Shown: positions 9,540-19,974 of the stretch, piece by piece
Layout of the letters: every line of letters begins with the position of its first letter
How positions within the stretch are numbered: position 1 is the first letter of the stretch
Assembly: GCA_022495995.1 (NCBI GenBank)
Contig: JAFEMH010004878.1
Span: forward strand, 123,831 to 187,830
Direction of reading: 5' to 3'
DNA length: 64,000 nt
Source of the DNA: Adenophora triphylla var. japonica
Taxonomy: Eukaryota; Streptophyta; Magnoliopsida; Asterales; Campanulaceae
The notes under the pieces: generated by a model
Database searches by the model: none
Seen by the model: the letters and a program-made list of their open reading frames with translations, nothing else
Told to the model about the DNA's origin: nothing
Position numbers and translations under genes: made by a program

Positions 9540-9985
9540 TTGAATATGATCGTTTGGATGCCAAACGTCATTTCGTGCATTTTGAAAGAGAGTTCGAAGG
9601 TCGAACTCCGATTTTGAACCGGGCGTGTCATTGTTAACGATTTTACGGGAAAAATGTATTAAATAATTTTGAATGTCAAATGGCGACTTTTAAGTTTGAA
9701 GATGAGCGTTTGGATGTCAAACGTCATTTCGCGCGTTTTGAAAGAGAGTTCGAAGGTCGAACTCCGGTTTTGAACCGGGCGTGTCATTGTTAACGATTTT
9801 ACGGGAAAAACGTATTAAATGATTTTGAATGTCAAATGGCGGCTTTTAAGTTTGAAGATGAGCGTTTGGATGTCAAACGTCATTTCGCGCATTTTGAAAG
9901 AGAGTTCGAAGGTCGAACTCCGGTTTTGAACCGGGCATTACATTGTTAACGATTTTTACGAGAAAAAAACGTATTAAATGACATG
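9540..9985. repeat. 156-bp tandem repeat within LTR (about 2.8 units)
   Basis: Units begin near 9540, 9696 and 9852. Each has a palindromic CGTTTGGATGNCAAACG, then TTCGAAGGTCGAAC, then GAACCGGGC. The right family A LTR has a single unit (about 20690-20810). The expansion is therefore private to this LTR. Confidence 0.85.
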
Positions 9986-10009
9986 CAATCAACGAATCGG
10001 GTTGCGACT

Positions 10010-10310
10010 TGGACTTTGAAAAGTAAATACTATCACGATCCAAAAGGGTCGGACTTGTAAATGACAGTATTTAAAGTGCGGTATCGACTGGTCAAACGGT
10101 CCGGAATTTGTAAAGTACGATCGTCGAGCCAAACGACTCGGAGTTGTAAAGTACGATCGACGAGCCAAACGACTCGGAATTGTAAATTTGCGTGAAAGTA
10201 AATGACGATCGACGGATCAAATGATCCGGAATTGTAAATGACAAGAATTTAAATGACGATCGACGGATCAAACGATCCGGAATTGTAAATGACGTAAAAG
10301 TAAACGGAAC
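10010..10310. repeat. Array of mini-hairpins with a CAAACG loop
   Basis: Short dyads with constant loop and changing stems: GGTC-CAAACG-like at ~10093, CGAGCCAAACGACTCG at 10161-10176, GGATCAAATGATCC at 10214-10227, GGATCAAACGATCC at 10265-10278. They are separated by nnttgtaaatgac spacers. The inverted equivalents at 20421-20434 and 20524-20539 keep the pairing. Confidence 0.7.
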
Positions 10311-10671
10311 GGGGTCGGAACGCCGTTTTAACCCGAGATTACTTCTCTTACGGGAAGAGAAGAGGATCTAGGGGCTAAAACGTATCGGACCCCGTTAGAC
10401 GGAGGCGTCTACATTTTAATGGTGTCGTCCGAAACGGTTGTAGCGACTGGCGCGTAAACCAAGACGGAACGAGAGTTTTAAAGAGAGAGGGAGCTACCTA
10501 TGGCTAGGGTCGGCTCCTTTGGCTCGGGGGACGTATACGGGATACGAAAGTGTATTTGGAACGGTGTTTTGATGTGAAGGGGGTCGTATTTGATCGAAAT
10601 ACGGAGTTTTCACGCAAAACGAGGTAAAACCGGGCTCGGGAAGGGAGAGAACCAGTTTGGGCCGTGGGGTT

Positions 10672-11135
10672 TGTTGGGATAGAGGACCAACCGGGTTAGA
10701 TTTCGGAGCAAAAGGGAAGAAAATCGTCGGAGCTGCTGGTGTTCTGCGCGGTCGCGCTCGTCTTCAGGGCGGCCGCGCTCCAATGGAGAAATTCGTGCCA
10801 TATTCTCTGCCACTCAGGGCGGTCGCGCTGAGCCCGTCGAGGGGTCCGGTTTTGTAGGCCAATTTTCGGGATTCCTTGTCCATCTAGGGTTTGGTTGTAT
10901 CCTAGGGCATATATTTAAGTATAGTTCCGCCCCTAAACATATTGTAACATTATATACAAACACATTATAGTGCAAGATCCTGACTTGGTAGTGCCCCCAG
11001 ACGTAGCCAAACATATTGGTGAACTGGGTTAACAATTTCTGTGTTCTTTCGTGCTTTGATTTCTTGTGCTTTGTTTTGTGTGCTATTATTTTTCTTGTGT
11101 GTTTGCTTGGGTAGTGGAGGGCCATATCCCTAACA
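10672..11135 (+). repeat. Copia 1 5' LTR
   Basis: It begins TGTTGGGATAGAGG and ends ATATCCCTAACA. The TATA-like TATATTTAA is at 10910. Upstream lie GC-rich near-palindromes (GCGCGGTCGCGC at 10746, AGGGCGGCCGCGCT at 10766, AGGGCGGTCGCGCT at 10816). It lacks ~24 bp that the 3' LTR has between two of these motifs. Confidence 0.95.
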
Positions 11136-11137
11136 AC

Positions 11138-11149
11138 TGGTATCAGAGC
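11138..11149 (+). other. Primer-binding site (initiator Met tRNA type)
   Basis: TGGTATCAGAGC, two bases after the 5' LTR, is the usual PBS of plant copia elements, complementary to the 3' end of initiator methionine tRNA. Confidence 0.95.
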
Positions 11150-11220
11150 CTGGTTCGAAGATCAGGGTTTAATCGTTAGATTGGTTTATCGAGCGATTGG
11201 GTGTTGTCAAGCAATCAAGA

Positions 11221-12240
11221 ATGGGCAAGGACAAACAGGCGGTTGAGAAATTCGATGGGTCTGACTTTGGATTTTGGAGGATGCAGATAGAGGATCTCTT
11301 GTATAACAAAGAACTCTATAAGCCTCTAAAGGGTGTCAAACCGGAAGACGAAGAGCAGGAAGATTGGGATCTCATGGATCGAAAGGCCCTAGGGGTGGTC
11401 AGATCTACTTTGTCAAAGTGGATTGCGAAGACTACCAAGAAGGCAAAAACCACAAAGGAGCTATTGGATTATCTTACTGAGAGATTTAAAACACCATCTG
11501 CTGCAAACAAGGTCGACTTGATACGCAAAATGGGCAGTCTCAAGATGCAAGAGGGAGGATCCTTAGCTAAACACATCGATGAGTTTATGGATGTTATAGA
11601 CTCATTGACTGCGGTGGAGATCAAGTTCTATGATGAGGTTCACACGTGCTTGTTGCTAGCGTCTTTACTAGGAAGTTGGAGCGGGACAGTGACAACGATC
11701 AATGCTTCAGCAGGTAAAAACAAATTGAAGTATGATGATGTTAAAGACTTTCTCTTGGGCGAGGAAAATCGCATGAAGAAGTTGGGGACATCGACTGCTT
11801 CGGGATCGGCCTTAGCTACTACTAGCAGGGGAAGGCAAGGTACTAGCAAACAAGGGAGAACTGAATCTAGGGAGAACGTGGTGGGTGGTAAGGTCAAGGC
11901 CGTGGAGATCAGAGACAAGCCAAGGGTTGCAAAGGGATCAGTTCAGTGCTATCACTGTAAGGAGTTGGGACACTACAAGAAGGATTGTCCCAATCGTGGG
12001 GGCAAGTCGGTGAATGTGACAGTCGAAGGTGATGATGTACTGGTTCTGAGTGTTAGTAGTGCACTAGAATCATGGGTCTTTGGATTCGGGGCATCATTCC
12101 ACTCTTGCGGGCATGCAAAGAGATGGAGAATTATACTTCCGGTGATTTCGGTAAGGTCTATCGGCGGATGGCGAGCCTTTGGAAATCAAGGGAAGGGGAT
12201 GTCGAGAATAGGAGCATCGGACGGAAGGTCTTACATCTAA
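11221..12240 (+). pseudogene. Copia 1 gag and start of protease
   Basis: It starts at MGKDKQAVEKFDGSDFGFW. A UBN2-like gag domain covers roughly residues 10-200, followed by a CCHC zinc knuckle CYHCKELGHYKKDC (coded at about 11947-11988). The following protease should hold a catalytic DSGA as in copia 2 (VLDSGASFHSCGH), but here it reads VFGFGASFHSCGH, so the catalytic Asp is lost. A frameshift just after GHA moves the rest out of frame; the open frame ends in unrelated residues. Gag itself is intact. Confidence 0.9.
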
Positions 12241-12262
12241 CGGGGTCAGGCACATTCCGGGT

Positions 12263-15103
12263 TTGAAAAAGAACCTATTATCAGTTGGGCAGTTGGATGA
12301 AGAAGGTTACAAGGTAACATTCGGCTGCAGGAACTGGGTTATTACCAAGGAGGATTGTGAGATCGCTCGGGGTAATAAGGAGGGGACATTGTATTTGGCG
12401 AATAACACCAAGGATAGTATCGCGGTGGCGGCAGCCAAGGGTGATACTGATTTGTGGCACTGTCGATTGGGTCACATGAGTGAGACGGGGATGAAAGTAC
12501 TTTGTTCAAAGGGACTACTACTGGGTTTGAAGACAGTCAACGTGGGGATCTGCGAAGATTGTGTGTTTGGCAAATAGGGGAGAAATAATTTCTCGAGGAC
12601 TGGTAGGGCTTTGAGGGAAGCAAAGTTAGAACTGGTCCACACGGACTTGTGGGGACCATCTCCGGTAACTTCTCTAGGTGGTGCGTCATATTACATGACC
12701 TTTATTGATGATTCAACAAGGAAGGTCTGGGTCTATTTTTTGAAGGGGAAAGATGAAGCTTTCGAGGTATTCAAAAAGTGGAGGGCCTTGGTGGAGAATC
12801 AGACGGGATTTAAGCTTAAGTGCTTAAGATCAGATAATGGTGGGGAGTATGAGCTCGGTGAGTTTAGGGAATATTGTGCAGCGAATGGTATTCGCATGGA
12901 GAAGACTCCAAAGCGTACACCACAACTCAACGGGGTTGCAGAGAGGATGAACAGGACATTGAACGAGCGGGCGAGAAGTATGAGATTGAAGTGTGGACTT
13001 TCGAAGACGTTCTGGGCATATGCAGTTGACACGGCGGCTTTCTTGATCAATAGGGGACCATCGGTACCATTGGAGAATGGAATTCCAGAGGAAGCATGGA
13101 GTGGCAAGCAGGTAAATCTGTCCTTTCTTCGCATATTTGGCTGCGTTTCATATGTTCATATTGATTCTGCTGAGAGAACTAAGTTAGATGCAAAATCTGT
13201 AAAATGTACGTTTATTGGGTATGGCGGGGATGACTTCGGGTATAAGTTTTGGGATGACCGAAACCATAAAATTATTCGTAGTCGAGATGTGGTATTTAAT
13301 GAACATGTATTGTACAAGGACAGAAAGGGGGCATCTGATGATATTAGTTTAGAACCGGAGGTTGTAGAGGTGGATATTCCAGACTCGGGTGGGAGCAGAA
13401 CGGTTCATGATGCCATGGTCAGGAGGTCACTGAAGATGAACCACATACTCCGGAACCGGACATTCCGCTGCGTAGATCCAAAGAGTTGCGTGGATCGCCC
13501 GACGTATACTCCTTCCAATTACTATTTATTGTTGACGATAGTAGAGCGGGAACCTGAAATGTTATGCGGAGGCTGTTCGTAGTGCACTTTGTAATAAGTG
13601 GAAAGCTGCGATGGATGATGAGATGGACTCATTGAAGGCCAACAAAACTTGGGAGTTGACTAGACTGCCTAAGGGGAAGAAGGCATTGCATAACAAGTGG
13701 GTCTACAGGATTAAGGAGGAAGCAAACGACAGTAAGCGTTACAAGGCAAGGTTGGTTGTAAAAGGGTTTCAGCAAAAGTATGGTATTGACTACACCGAGG
13801 TCTTCACTCCTGTTGTGAAGATGACCACTATCAGAATGGTTATGGGGATAGTAGTGGCAGATAACTTGTTGCTGGAACAGATGGATGTAAAGACGGCTTT
13901 TCTTCATGGGGATTTGGAGGAAGAAATTTACATGGTACAACTAGAGGGTTACTTGTCTAAGGGTAGCGAGGAACTGGTTTGCAGATTGACTAAGAGCTTG
14001 TATGGCCTTAAACAAGCTCCTAGGCAGTGGTACAGAAAGTTCGATGGATTCATGCACGATATTGATTTTATCAGATGTGAGGCAGATCATTGTTGCTACT
14101 TCAAAATACGGACAATGGGTACATAATCTTGCTGTTATATGTAGATGACATGCTAATAGCGGGCTCTAGCAGTAGAGAGGTAAACAGATTGAAGGCTCAG
14201 TTGTCAGAACGGTTCGAGATGAAGGATTTGGGGAGGCCAGAAAAATCTTGGGCATGCGGATTGACTGGGATAGGGAGTCGGGTAAGTTGGTTCTTTCACA
14301 AGCAGAATACGTTGAGAAAGTCTTGGCAAGATTTTGCATGGAAGAGGCGAAGCCAACAGGGACACCATTGGGTATGCACTTCAAACTATCCGAGAAGGAC
14401 TCACCTATGGGCAAGGAGAAGCGTGACAAGATGGAGAGGACTCCATATGCTTCGGCAGTGGGGAGTCTAATGTATGCAATGGTGTGTACAAGGCCGAACA
14501 TTGCACATGCGGTGGGAGTAGTCAGTCGGTTCATGGGCAATCCAGGAAAGCAACATTGGGAAGCGGTTAAATGGATCCTGCGTCACTTAAAGGGTACTGC
14601 TGGTAAGGTTCTATGTTTCTCAAGCAAGGAGGTCGTGTTAGCGGGTTATGTTGATGCGGATTTGGCATCAAGCGATCTAGACAAGAGGAGAAGTACTACG
14701 GGTTATGTTTTCACATTGGGTGAGTACGGCAATCTCCTGGCTTCTAAATTGCGTAAGATCGTGGCTCGCCGATCGGCAGAAGCACAATATGTGGCAATGA
14801 CAAGAGGCGAGTAAAGAGATGGTATGGCCGCGTAACTTCTTGGGTGAACTTGGGAAGACGCGAAGTGGTAACGCTCTCTACAGTGACAGTCAGAGTGCAA
14901 TACATTTGGCTAGGAATCCGGCGTTTCATTCTAGGACGAAGCACATTGAACTGAGGTTTCACTACATCAGACATCTCTTGGAAGGGAAGATCTTAAGGCT
15001 GGAGAAGATATTGGGATCGGAGAACCCGGCTGACATGTTGACAAAGGTTGTAAACCTTGAGAAATTGAAGCTGTGCAAAGCTTCAATTGGGCTTGGAGAA
15101 TAG
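12263..15103 (+). pseudogene. Copia 1 pol: integrase, reverse transcriptase, RNase H
   Basis: The pre-integrase zinc finger is LWHCRLGH...CEDCVF (to 12574). A TAG at 12575-12577 replaces the Gln of copia 2. The integrase core (12611-13120) keeps HTDLWGP, DNGGEY and TPQLNGVAERMNRTLNE. After 13440 frame changes break the linker. RT (13611-14250) has [36 protein letters not shown] and the catalytic YVDDMLIAG. RNase H follows (SLMYAMVCTRPNIAHAVG, VDADLASSDLDKRRSTTGY, SDSQSAIHLA) to 15103. At least four frameshifts and one stop separate the pieces, so it cannot give a functional polyprotein. Confidence 0.93.
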
Positions 15104-15213
15104 AAGAGGAGGATGGCACTACCATGATCGAGGTGAGCACTAGGAGGACACCAAGGATGAGTTGAAGGACGGATACGGGGCTTATATATGCGGTTAATCT
15201 CTAGGTGGGAGAT

Positions 15214-15699
15214 TGTTGGGATAGAGGACCAACCGGGTTAGATTTCGGAGCAAAAGGGAAGAAAATCGTCGGAGCTGCTGGTGTTCTGCGCGGTCGCGCT
15301 CGTCTTCAGGGCGGCCGCGCTCCAGTGGAGAAATTCGTGCCATATTCTCTGCCACTCAGGGCGGTCGCGCCAGCCATCAGGGCGGCCGCGCTGAGCCCGT
15401 CAGAGGGGTCCGGTTTTGTAGGCCAATTTTCGGGATTCCTTGTCCATCTAGGGTTTGGTTGTATCCTAGGGCATATATTTAAGTATAGTTCCGCCCCTAA
15501 ACATATTGTAACATTATATACAAACACATTATAGTGCAAGATCCTGGCTTGGTAGTGCCCCCAGACGTAGCCAAACATATTGGTGAACTGGGTTAACAAT
15601 TTATGTGTTCTTTCGTGCTTTTATTTCTTGTGCTTTGTTTTGTGTGCTATTATTGTTCTTGTGTGTTTGCTTGGGTAGTGGAGGGCCATATCCACAACA
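15214..15699 (+). repeat. Copia 1 3' LTR
   Basis: It is preceded by the polypurine tract AGGTGGGAGAT (15203-15213). It starts TGTTGGGATAG and ends ATATCCACAACA. It is nearly identical to the 5' LTR and holds one extra copy of the CAGGGCGGCCGCGCT motif. Confidence 0.95.
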
Positions 15700-16290
15700 G
15701 GGTTTTGGTGAGAGGGAGTGATTTTTTGTTGTTCTAAATGGCTTTGACAGCCTTGGTATTTATAGGTGAAAATTCAGCATGAGTCCGGACGGACTTAACC
15801 TGAATTTCAGGGGGTTTTGTGAAACTTTGAAAATTGGAGGGGCTTGCTGGCAATTCCAGATTTCCTGCAAATGAGTCCGGCCGGACTGAGACTGCATATC
15901 AGGGGTATTTTTGTCTTTTCACTCTGAATTTGATTGAAAGGTGACTAGAGGGCTGTGGCATGCAAGCCACGTGTCCCATGACTCACTAGCCTCGTGGGAG
16001 TTCGTACCATTGTTTCCGATTTTGTCCCTTTTTAAAATAACAGTTCGGAAAATGTCCGAAATGCCCCCAGAAAGTGCCGAAAAGTGCGTTTTTCAGGGAA
16101 AGCCGTACTTTTACGTGCGATGACGTGTGCTGAGTACGCTTTGACGTCGGGATGCACGGGGCAGTCCCGGGACGTCTCGTTGGCTTGGCAACGGGGAGCT
16201 TAACGGGTTCCGGTTAACCTAGAGCGGGCCAGTTAACGAATTCCGGTTAACTTCTAACGGATTTTGACGATCCGGATTTGGGTACTTACA
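15700..16290 (-). mobile_element. Family A LTR, promoter (U3) part, minus strand
   Basis: The minus-strand LTR start TGTAAGTACCC is at 16290. It continues to the copia insertion and resumes at 10671. At 16291 the flank is the PMD gene, not a polypurine tract. This LTR terminus therefore lies inside PMD coding sequence. Confidence 0.8.
15757..15887 (-). promoter_or_regulatory. Family A LTR promoter with two palindromes
   Basis: TATAAATA on the minus strand (15764-15757). AGTCCGGACGGACT at 15782-15795, 18 bp upstream, and the perfect palindrome AGTCCGGCCGGACT at 15874-15887. The spacing between palindromes is ~92 bp, as in the right LTR (19844 and 19936). Confidence 0.7.
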
Positions 16291-17462
16291 GAGTCACAGT
16301 AGCCTCCCCCAACCTGAAATGAAAAGTGTGGGCCATATCCCACCAGTACTCGCTCAGAGCTACGTACATGGACTTCGCCCTTTGCGTCACAGCCACCGCG
16401 GCTACCGCGCTGATAAATCCAGCCAAGCCGGAGTCAACCACAAGCTGCCGTGGACTTCTCTCTTCGTCTCGAGGCTCGTCTGGGAATATCTCCCACAGCG
16501 CTCGAACTGCCTCGAAGGCTCCCCGACTCTTCAGGGTGTGGACGTCAACTGTCCTTCGCCCCTGCAGGTGAACAAGGCAAGAATACGTTAAGCACAGAAG
16601 CGACATCAACAGAGTGCCCGAATGCATGTCTAAATGATGCAATGGAAATACAGTTCTCATTTCTTCCTAAAATATTTCCATCCCGGTTGGAGTATTAACG
16701 GTCCAAGATTTCAAAACACTTCGAAAACTCCGTCGAATTCGAAACTTTCAAAGCACTTCGAAAACTCCGTCGAATCCGGAACTTTCAAAACACTTCGAAA
16801 ACTCCGTCGAATTCGGAACTTTCAAAGCACTTCGAAAACTCCGTCGAATCCGGAACTTTCAAAGCATTTCGAGAACTCCGTCGAATCCGGAACATTCCGT
16901 CGAATCCGGAACTTTCAAAACATTTCGAGAACTCCGTCGAATCCGAAACTTTCAAAGCATTTCGAGAACTCCGTCGAATCCGGAGCTTTCAAAGCCCTTC
17001 GAAAACTCCGTCGAAATCGGAACTTTCAAATCATTTCGAACATTTCGAAAATTTACTCCTTCCCGATTTAAACATGCTTTAAATTCGGAAAACACATCTA
17101 GGCATGGAATTTTGCAACCAAAATTTTTATGTCATCTACCCATAGTGTCAATTGAACTACACTCTAGTCAATTTCGTGAAAGGCACATAGCAAAGTCAAA
17201 AGCCCCAATCCGGGCACCAAAATCCCTAACACATCTCTAGTCAAATTTCTAACATTTAAAGAATGCACATTCTTAAAACTAATGGAATTTGAAGGAAGTT
17301 TACCTGTCTCTCTATCCCTCCTTTGGATTTGTGGTTCTCCCTAGCCGGGTAGAACTCCGTCGGATTCAATGGAAGAGTAATGGTTCGAATGGTCCGAACC
17401 AACCACGTTCTTTCGTCATCGGTTCTTCCATGACGAGCCATTGGTTCCAAATCACCTTCCAT
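16291..17462 (-). pseudogene. PMD gene, antisense in family A element, right copy (truncated)
   Basis: Exon 1 starts at 17462 (MEGDLEPMARHGRTDDERTW) and ends near 17304. The intron holds the 37-bp minisatellite. Exon 2 starts after CTGCAG at ~16566 and reads in one open frame through LKSRGAFEAVRALWEIFPD, SGLAGFISAVAAVAVTQRA, VALSEYWWDMAHTFHF and GEATVTL. The coding sequence stops where the LTR terminus begins at 16290. This copy lacks the 1-bp deletion of the left copy, so it shows the better frame. It is antisense to the plus-strand element whose 3' LTR is at 19440-21405. Confidence 0.8.
16700..17060. repeat. ~37-bp minisatellite in PMD intron 1, right copy (about 10 units)
   Basis: Repeats of CACTTCGAAAACTCCGTCGA and ATCCGGAACTTTCAAA, the reverse complement of the 7930-8190 array, with one shortened unit near 16890. 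Confidence 0.9.
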
Positions 17463-17614
17463 GTTGATTTTCCCTCACAAATTTGAGCAAACCTAACAAT
17501 TTGGAATGGTTTTTCTCTTCTCCTTTCTCTCCCTCTCGTCGGAATTAATGGAAGAAAATGGCCAAATTTTGCCTCTGCCTCGGCGCTGATAACAACCTGG
17601 TCAACTTCAGGTTC

Positions 17615-17628
17615 AGTCCGGCCTGACT
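17615..17628. promoter_or_regulatory. 14-bp near-palindrome upstream of right PMD gene
   Basis: AGTCCGGCCTGACT, one mismatch from the perfect palindrome, about 153 bp upstream of the PMD start codon at 17462. Confidence 0.6.
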
Positions 17629-17764
17629 CTTTCTGCAGCAGGAAGATTCCTTGCCAATTTAGCCCCTCAACTTTTCGCAGTTCCAATTTTACCCCTTTTG
17701 GCCCCCAAAAGTGTAAAATTTCCCCCAAGTTAGACATTTCTAACACCCTATCCCCCGAGGATCA

Positions 17765-18235
17765 ATTTCCCGTTAGTTTTCACTAACGCTCGTCTCCAGA
17801 CGTTAAATTCCCAGTTAGTTCTCACTAACGCTCGTCTCCAGACGTTAAATTCCAGTTAGTTTTCACTAACGCTCGTCTCCAGACGTTAAATTCCCTGGGC
17901 TAGTTTTCACTAACGCCGTCTCCGCACGTTAAATTCCCATTAGTTCTCACCAACGCCGTCTCCGCACGTTAAATTCCCAGCTAGTTCTCACTAACGCTCG
18001 TCTCCGCACGTTAAATTCCCAGTTAGTTCTCACTAACGCTCGTCTCCAGACGTTAAATTCCCAGTTAGTTCTCACTAACGCTCGTCTCCAGACGTTAAAT
18101 TCCCAGTTAGTTCTCACTAACGCTCGTCTCCAGACGTTAAATTCCCAGTTAGTTTTCACTAACGTTCGTCTCCAGACGTTAAATTCCTAGTTAGTTTTCA
18201 CTAACGTTCGTCTCCAGACGTTAAATTCTCAATCC
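17765..18235. repeat. ~42-bp minisatellite, right arm (about 11 units)
   Basis: Unit: GTTAGTTCTCACTAACGCTC, GTCTCCAGACGTTAAATTCC. Some units carry GCACG in place of AGACG. GTTAG...CTAAC and GTCTCCAGAC are themselves small dyads. Confidence 0.9.
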
Positions 18236-18857
18236 CCAATTGACGTTTGACATTTAAATGCTCATTTACATCTCAGGTTGAGGTTTGACATTCAAACGCT
18301 CATTCCAGCCCCAAACCGACGTTTGACATTCAAACGCTCAATCCTGTCTCCGGACATTCAAGTCACAATTCCGTCTCCTGACGTCAAAATTCCTATTGGT
18401 CTTCACCATCGTTCACTTCCCCGGCCGCCAGTCGTAAGCCCGATCGTCCCACTACAGCGGCCATCAAGGTAAGCCCGCACAACAATCCCTCTTCGGCCAT
18501 CACCGTAATCCCGAACATTCATCCCCAGCAGGATCCTAAGACTATCCGTCTACGGAAGAAACGTCAATCAACCCCCTCAGTTCCTAACTGACCCCGTCAG
18601 AACTCTGGATGCTTTTCCCCAGTAATGTGTCAGTCTCTCTCGAGACCACATCCCGTTCCTAACCCCTTCGTTAGAACGTCAATTCTTCCGTGTTGTTAAT
18701 AACGCCAGTTTAACACAACCATTCCCATCATTGCCACCCTATCCCCGGCGGATAAACCTGGCAGTCATCATAAGTCCAGCACCCAAGGCACGAACGCCTT
18801 ACAAAGTCAATCTCAAGGCACGAACGCCTTTGTCTCAGGATAAACGTATCCCAGCAG
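18236..18857 (+). other. Non-coding 3' region, right family A copy
   Basis: Contains three palindromic GACGTTTGACATTCAAACG-type motifs (18240-18335) and text matching 6670-7030 in reverse. No gene is supported. Confidence 0.5.
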
Positions 18858-19140
18858 CTCCGGTTTGAGGCGCCACACGCCCTCGTATGTTTCAGCAACT
18901 CCGGTTTGAGGCGCCACACGCCCTCGTATGTTTCAGCAACTCCGGTTTGAGGCGCCACACGCCCTCGTATGTTTCAGCAGCTCCGGTTTGAGGCGCCACC
19001 GCCCTCGTATGTTTCAGCAACTCCGGTTTGAGGCGCCACACGCCCTCGTATGTTCCACCACTCCGGTCTGAGGCGCCACACGCCCTCGTATGTTCCAGCA
19101 ACTCCGGTCTGAGGCGCCATACGCCCTCGAAGGTTTCAGA
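18858..19140. repeat. ~41-bp minisatellite, right arm (about 7 units)
   Basis: Unit: CTCCGGTTTGAGGCGCCACA and CGCCCTCGTATGTTTCAGCA. Reverse complement of the 6506-6662 array. Confidence 0.9.
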
Positions 19141-19272
19141 AATCCCAGGTTCAGACGCCTCACAATAGTCTCCATTCAGGTCCAGGCACCTCGCGATGGT
19201 CTCATTCAGGTTTAGACGCCTCCCAACAGTCTCGCTCAGGTCAAGGTTCCCACGCGCGACTCCTTGTACCTA

Positions 19273-19317
19273 CGAACTACGATCGGCTTGATTCCCGCTC
19301 GGGATACGTAGAAATTC
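19273..19317. other. Recurrent CTACG...CGTAG dyad motif, copy 2
   Basis: CGAACTACGATCGGCTTGAT, then TCCCGCTCGGGATACGTAG. Inverse of the 6313 copy. Confidence 0.7.
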
Positions 19318-19843
19318 TTTCGCTAAGGGTCCAGCCAGCTGATCGCCCAGGTCTTTCAAAGTAAAGCATCTCGATTTGGATCCTTATCTTTTTTCAACGA
19401 CCCCACCTCCTTCTGAAGTGACGTCGCTGAGGGGCTAACTGTAAGTACCCAAATCCGGATTGCCAAAATTCGTTAGAAAGTTAACCGGAATCCGTTAACT
19501 GGCCCGCTCCAGGTTAACCGGAACCCGTTAAGCTCCCCGTTGCCAAGCCAACGAGACGTCCCGGGACTGCCCCGTGCATCCCGATGTCAAAGCGTACTCA
19601 ACACACGTCGTTGCACGTAAAAGTACGGCTTTCCCTGAAAAACGCACTTTTCGGCACTTTTCGGGGGCGTTTCAGACATTTTTCGGACTGTTATTTTAAA
19701 AACGGACAAAACCGGGAAATAATGGCACGAACTCCCATGGCCTGTGAGTCACAGGGACACGTGGCTCACATGCCACAGCTCCCCCATCACCTTTCAATCA
19801 AATTCAGAGTGAAAAGACAAAAATACCCCTGGTATGCAGTCTC

Positions 19844-19974
19844 AGTCCGGTCGAACTCATTTGCAGGAAATTCAGAATTGCCAGCAAGCCCCTCCAATTT
19901 CCAAAGTTTCACAAAACCTCCTAGATTTCACCCTCAGTCCATCCGGACTGATCCTGAAATTACACCTATAAATA
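19844..19974 (+). promoter_or_regulatory. Family A LTR promoter, right copy
   Basis: TATAAATA at 19967-19974. AGTCCATCCGGACT (19936-19949) lies ~18 bp upstream and AGTCCGGTCGAACT (19844-19857) ~110 bp upstream. Both are decayed versions of the 14-bp palindrome. Confidence 0.7.

Larger units (their letters stand above)
9156..10671 (-). mobile_element. Family A LTR, downstream (R/U5) part, minus strand
   Basis: This is the inverse of about 20025-21190 of the right LTR. It joins sequence at 15700 once the copia element is removed, because GGGTT is duplicated at the insertion. It is cut at about 9155, where PMD sequence begins, so the usual LTR end and PBS are missing. Internal expansions (156-bp repeats) make it longer than the right LTR. 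Confidence 0.75.
10672..15699 (+). mobile_element. Ty1/copia LTR retrotransposon 1, full-length but coding-defective
   Basis: Two LTRs of 464 and 486 bp start TGTTGGGAT and end in CA. A perfect 5-bp target duplication GGGTT (10667-10671 and 15700-15704), an initiator-Met type PBS and a purine-rich PPT (AGGTGGGAGAT) are all present. Gene order gag-protease-integrase-RT-RNase H is that of copia, and the gag resembles the Tork/Tnt1 type (lineage tentative). It inserted into a family A LTR in opposite orientation. The LTRs differ by only a handful of substitutions plus a ~24-bp gap, so insertion is fairly recent. Confidence 0.97.
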
